DNA of 33,257 bases from Mycobacterium sp. (GTDB lineage Bacteria; Actinomycetota; Actinomycetes; Mycobacteriales; Mycobacteriaceae). The stretch is taken from contig PLSK01000226.1 of assembly GCA_003165155.1 (NCBI GenBank), forward strand, positions 14,402 to 47,658, written 5' to 3'. Shown piece after piece: positions 31,508-33,257 of this stretch; position 1 is the stretch's first letter, and each line of letters opens with the position of its first letter. The notes beneath the pieces are model-generated. The model was given only the letters and a program-made list of their open reading frames with translations, was not told the DNA's origin and searched no databases. The position numbers and the translations under genes are program-made.

Positions 31508-32715
31508 GTGGGCTGCGCGGTGAGGCGGCCATCGTCGGCATCGCCGAGTTGCCCGCCGAACGCCGTCCGAGTCGACCGGCGCTGTTCACCCTGGACCAGT
31601 ACGCGCTGTTGGCGAAGATGGTGGTCGAAGACGCGGGAGTAGACCCCGCACGCATCAACGGCCTGCTCACCCATGGCATCGCCGAGTCGGCGATGTTCGC
31701 GCCGGCCACCCTGTGCGAATACCTGGGTTTGGCCTTGGATTTCGGTGAGCGAGTCGACCTCGGGGGCGCCACGTCCGCTGGAATGGTTTGGCGCGCCGCG
31801 GCCGCCGTGGAACTCGGCATCTGCGACGCCGTGCTGGCGGTGGTACCCGGATCGACGTCGCTGCCCCAGTCCCCGCAGTCTCTCAAGACCCCACCTACGG
31901 CCCCGAATTGGTATGGGGCGTCGTCAAACAACTACGGGTCGCCGCAGGCCGAGTTCGAGATCCCGTACGGCAACGTCGGCCAGAACGCGCCGTACGCGCA
32001 GATAGCTCAGCGTTACGCCGCGGAGTTCGGCTATGACCCAGCCGCCGTCGCCAAGATCGCCGTCGACCAACGCACCAACGCGTGCGCGCACCCAGGCGCG
32101 GTTTTCCACGGCACTCCGCTGACCGTCGACGACGTTCTGGGCAGCCCGATGATCGCCGACCCGATCCACATGCTCGAGACGGTGATGCGCGTGCAGGGGG
32201 GTGTCGGGGTGCTGATTGCCAACGCCGACATCGCGCGTCAGAGTCGCCATCGTCCGGTCTGGATCACCGGCTTCGGCGAACACATTGCCTTCAAGACCCC
32301 GACCTACGCGGACGACTTGCTGCATACGCCCATTGCGCGCGCCGCCGATAAGGCGTTCACGATGGCGGGGCTGAGCCGATCCGACGTCGATGTCGCTTCG
32401 ATCTACGACTGCTACACCATCACGGTGCTGATGAGCCTGGAAGATGCCGGCTTCTGCACCAAAGGCAAAGGCATGTCGTGGATTGCCGAGCATGATTTGA
32501 CCTATCGCGGCGACTTTCCGCTGAACACCGCGGGCGGCCAGCTGTCCTTCGGGCAGGCCGGCATGGCCGGCGGCATGCATCATGTCGTCGACGGTGCGCG
32601 CCAAGTAATGGGCCGAGCGGGGGACGCGCAAGTGCCGGATTGCGACACCGCGTTCGTCACCGGCAACGGCGGCATCATGAGCGAGCAGGTCGCGTTGCTG
32701 ATGGTGGGGGACTAG
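31504..32715 (+). CDS. Ltp2-like thiolase-fold lipid-transfer protein (probable retro-aldolase)
   Basis: 403-residue SCP-x/nonspecific lipid-transfer thiolase homologue. The thiolase fold is recognisable (AAIVGIAELP, DVASIYDCYTITVLMSLEDAGFC, FPLNTAGGQLSFGQAGMAGGMHHVVDGARQV). The N-terminal nucleophile Cys is absent: the loop reads DLGGATSAGMVW. That is the hallmark of Ltp2-type proteins, which cleave beta-hydroxyacyl-CoA by retro-aldol reaction with help from a DUF35 partner instead of thiolysis. Tyr301 and Tyr304 in YDCYT are candidate catalytic residues. GTG 31504 overlaps the MaoC stop (GTGA), and the DUF35 gene begins right after its TAG. It probably releases a short acid or CoA ester from a branched side chain. 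Confidence 0.88.
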   Translation: MSGLRGEAAIVGIAELPAERRPSRPALFTLDQYALLAKMVVEDAGVDPARINGLLTHGIAESAMFAPATLCEYLGLALDFGERVDLGGATSAGMVWRAAAAVELGICDAVLAVVPGSTSLPQSPQSLKTPPTAPNWYGASSNNYGSPQAEFEIPYGNVGQNAPYAQIAQRYAAEFGYDPAAVAKIAVDQRTNACAHPGAVFHGTPLTVDDVLGSPMIADPIHMLETVMRVQGGVGVLIANADIARQSRHRPVWITGFGEHIAFKTPTYADDLLHTPIARAADKAFTMAGLSRSDVDVASIYDCYTITVLMSLEDAGFCTKGKGMSWIAEHDLTYRGDFPLNTAGGQLSFGQAGMAGGMHHVVDGARQVMGRAGDAQVPDCDTAFVTGNGGIMSEQVALLMVGD

Positions 32716-33114
32716 ATGCGTCCGATTCCCGAGCCCACGCCGGTGTCCCAGCCCTTCTGGGACGGCCTGGCGCAGCACCGAATCCTGGTGCAATACTCGC
32801 CTTCGCTCGACCGCTACGTCTTCTACCCTCGCACCCTCGCTCCGGGAACTTTCGCCGACGATCTTGAATGGCGCGAAATCGACGGCGCCGGCGCGCTTTA
32901 CACCTATACCGTCGCCCGTCGGCCTACCGGTCCCCCCTGGGCCGACGCGCTCCCGCAACTGCTGGCCGTGGTGCAATGGGATGCCGGGCCCCGGATCAGC
33001 ACCGAACTGGTCGATGTGGAGCCGAGCGACATTCGGATCGGGATGCGCTTGCGGCCGGTGTTCTGCGATCAACCCGAAGCCGGCATCACGCTGCTGAAGT
33101 ATCGTCCGGCATGA
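32716..33114 (+). CDS. Stand-alone DUF35 OB-fold protein without zinc-ribbon cysteines
   Basis: 132-residue DUF35/OB-fold acyl-CoA-associated protein: PFWDGLAQHRILVQYSPSLDRYVFYPRTLAPG, then DLEWREIDGAGALYTYTVARRP and LPQLLAVVQWDAGPRISTELVDVEPSDIRIGMRLRPVF. DUF35 proteins normally have an N-terminal rubredoxin-like zinc ribbon (CxxCG...CPxC); those positions here are Tyr/Ser and Tyr/Pro, so zinc binding is lost. In the cholesterol igr operon the DUF35 domain is fused to the MaoC protein ChsH2 and activates Ltp2; here it is a separate gene adjacent to ltp. The ATG directly follows the ltp TAG. It should dock on the Ltp2-like protein. Its stop overlaps the next ATG (ATGA). Confidence 0.88.
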   Translation: MRPIPEPTPVSQPFWDGLAQHRILVQYSPSLDRYVFYPRTLAPGTFADDLEWREIDGAGALYTYTVARRPTGPPWADALPQLLAVVQWDAGPRISTELVDVEPSDIRIGMRLRPVFCDQPEAGITLLKYRPA

Positions 33115-33257
33115 ACGAGGACGTACGGGCGATGTTGGACCAGCTGAACACGGGCTTCCCCCGGGTGGAGAGCATGACCGGCCCGCAGGCTCGCGCCGCG
33201 GTCGCCCATAGGCGGTTACCGGTTGGCAATCTGGACGACGTTCGCAGCACCGTCGAC
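33111..33257 (+). CDS. HSL-family alpha/beta hydrolase, N-terminal part (cut by window end)
   Basis: 49 codons are visible from ATG 33111, which overlaps the DUF35 stop as ATGA. The sequence MNEDVRAMLDQLNTGFPRVESMTGPQARAAVAHRR closely parallels the start of the esterase at 4942-5880 (LIGALDAGFPPVHTMTGAQARATIRSR), so this is very probably a second HSL/LipN-type esterase and the seventh gene of the beta-oxidation operon. The catalytic motifs lie beyond the window. It may hydrolyse an ester in the substrate or a BVMO product. Confidence 0.78.
   Translation, partial: MNEDVRAMLDQLNTGFPRVESMTGPQARAAVAHRRLPVGNLDDVRSTVD

Noticed and set aside
1-33257. tRNA, rRNA, CRISPR arrays, insertion sequences, toxin-antitoxin or defence systems
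   Set aside because: No cloverleaf-like segments, regular repeat-spacer arrays, transposase motifs or defence-type domains were recognised; the novelty here is metabolic.

Overview
High-GC actinobacterial DNA, almost certainly from a Mycobacterium (probably a non-tuberculous species). The main pointers are a full-length homologue of the M. tuberculosis FHA-ABC transporter Rv1747, an MMPL-type RND transporter, a mycofactocin-type SDR, an HsaG/HsaF pair closely resembling Rv3535c/Rv3534c as I remember them, and GTG/TTG starts with 4-nt stop/start overlaps. No tRNA, rRNA, CRISPR array or intact insertion sequence was seen.

Layout. (a) 1-6695: a 4-hydroxyacetophenone-monooxygenase-like Baeyer-Villiger monooxygenase (BVMO) open at the left edge, translationally coupled to an SDR; two small ferredoxin-fold ORFs; an old-yellow-enzyme flavoprotein; an HSL-type esterase coupled to an IclR regulator. 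(b) 6791-10837, minus strand: a 2Fe-2S ferredoxin, an HsaA-like flavin monooxygenase, an HsaC-like extradiol dioxygenase and a KstD-like FAD dehydrogenase, closed by a strong intrinsic terminator. (c) 10969-14385, plus: a second BVMO coupled to a mycofactocin-type SDR, then a 3alpha-hydroxysteroid-dehydrogenase-like SDR. (d) 14485-18487: a broken enoyl-CoA hydratase, hsaG-hsaF, and convergent to them an HsaD-like meta-cleavage hydrolase with a SnoaL-like protein. (e) 18586-24427: gene debris, then a cassette of P450, methyltransferase, MMPL transporter and O-methyltransferase. (f) 24466-28127: an SDR divergent from the Rv1747 homologue. (g) 28146-33257: a 57-bp inverted-repeat structure followed by a tightly packed beta-oxidation operon: two acyl-CoA dehydrogenases, two MaoC hydratases, an Ltp2-like thiolase-fold protein, a DUF35 protein and the start of a second HSL-type esterase.

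How it fits together. Regions a-d hold most parts of a seco-steroid style ring-degradation route: Delta1-dehydrogenation, flavin-dependent hydroxylation, extradiol cleavage, C-C hydrolysis, then aldolase plus acetaldehyde dehydrogenase to pyruvate and acetyl-CoA. Two BVMO/SDR pairs and esterases suit alcohol-ketone-ester/lactone chemistry. Region g is organised like the igr cholesterol side-chain operon (chsE1/chsE2, chsH1/chsH2, ltp2), but with DUF35 as a separate protein. The window therefore looks like an accessory catabolic island for a steroid, terpenoid or other polycyclic substrate, parallel to the core cholesterol regulon and probably controlled by the IclR protein. HsaB reductase, HsaE hydratase and KshA oxygenase are not in the window. 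The P450/methyltransferase/MMPL/O-methyltransferase cassette looks like a separate small-molecule or lipid modification and export system. All substrate assignments are inference.
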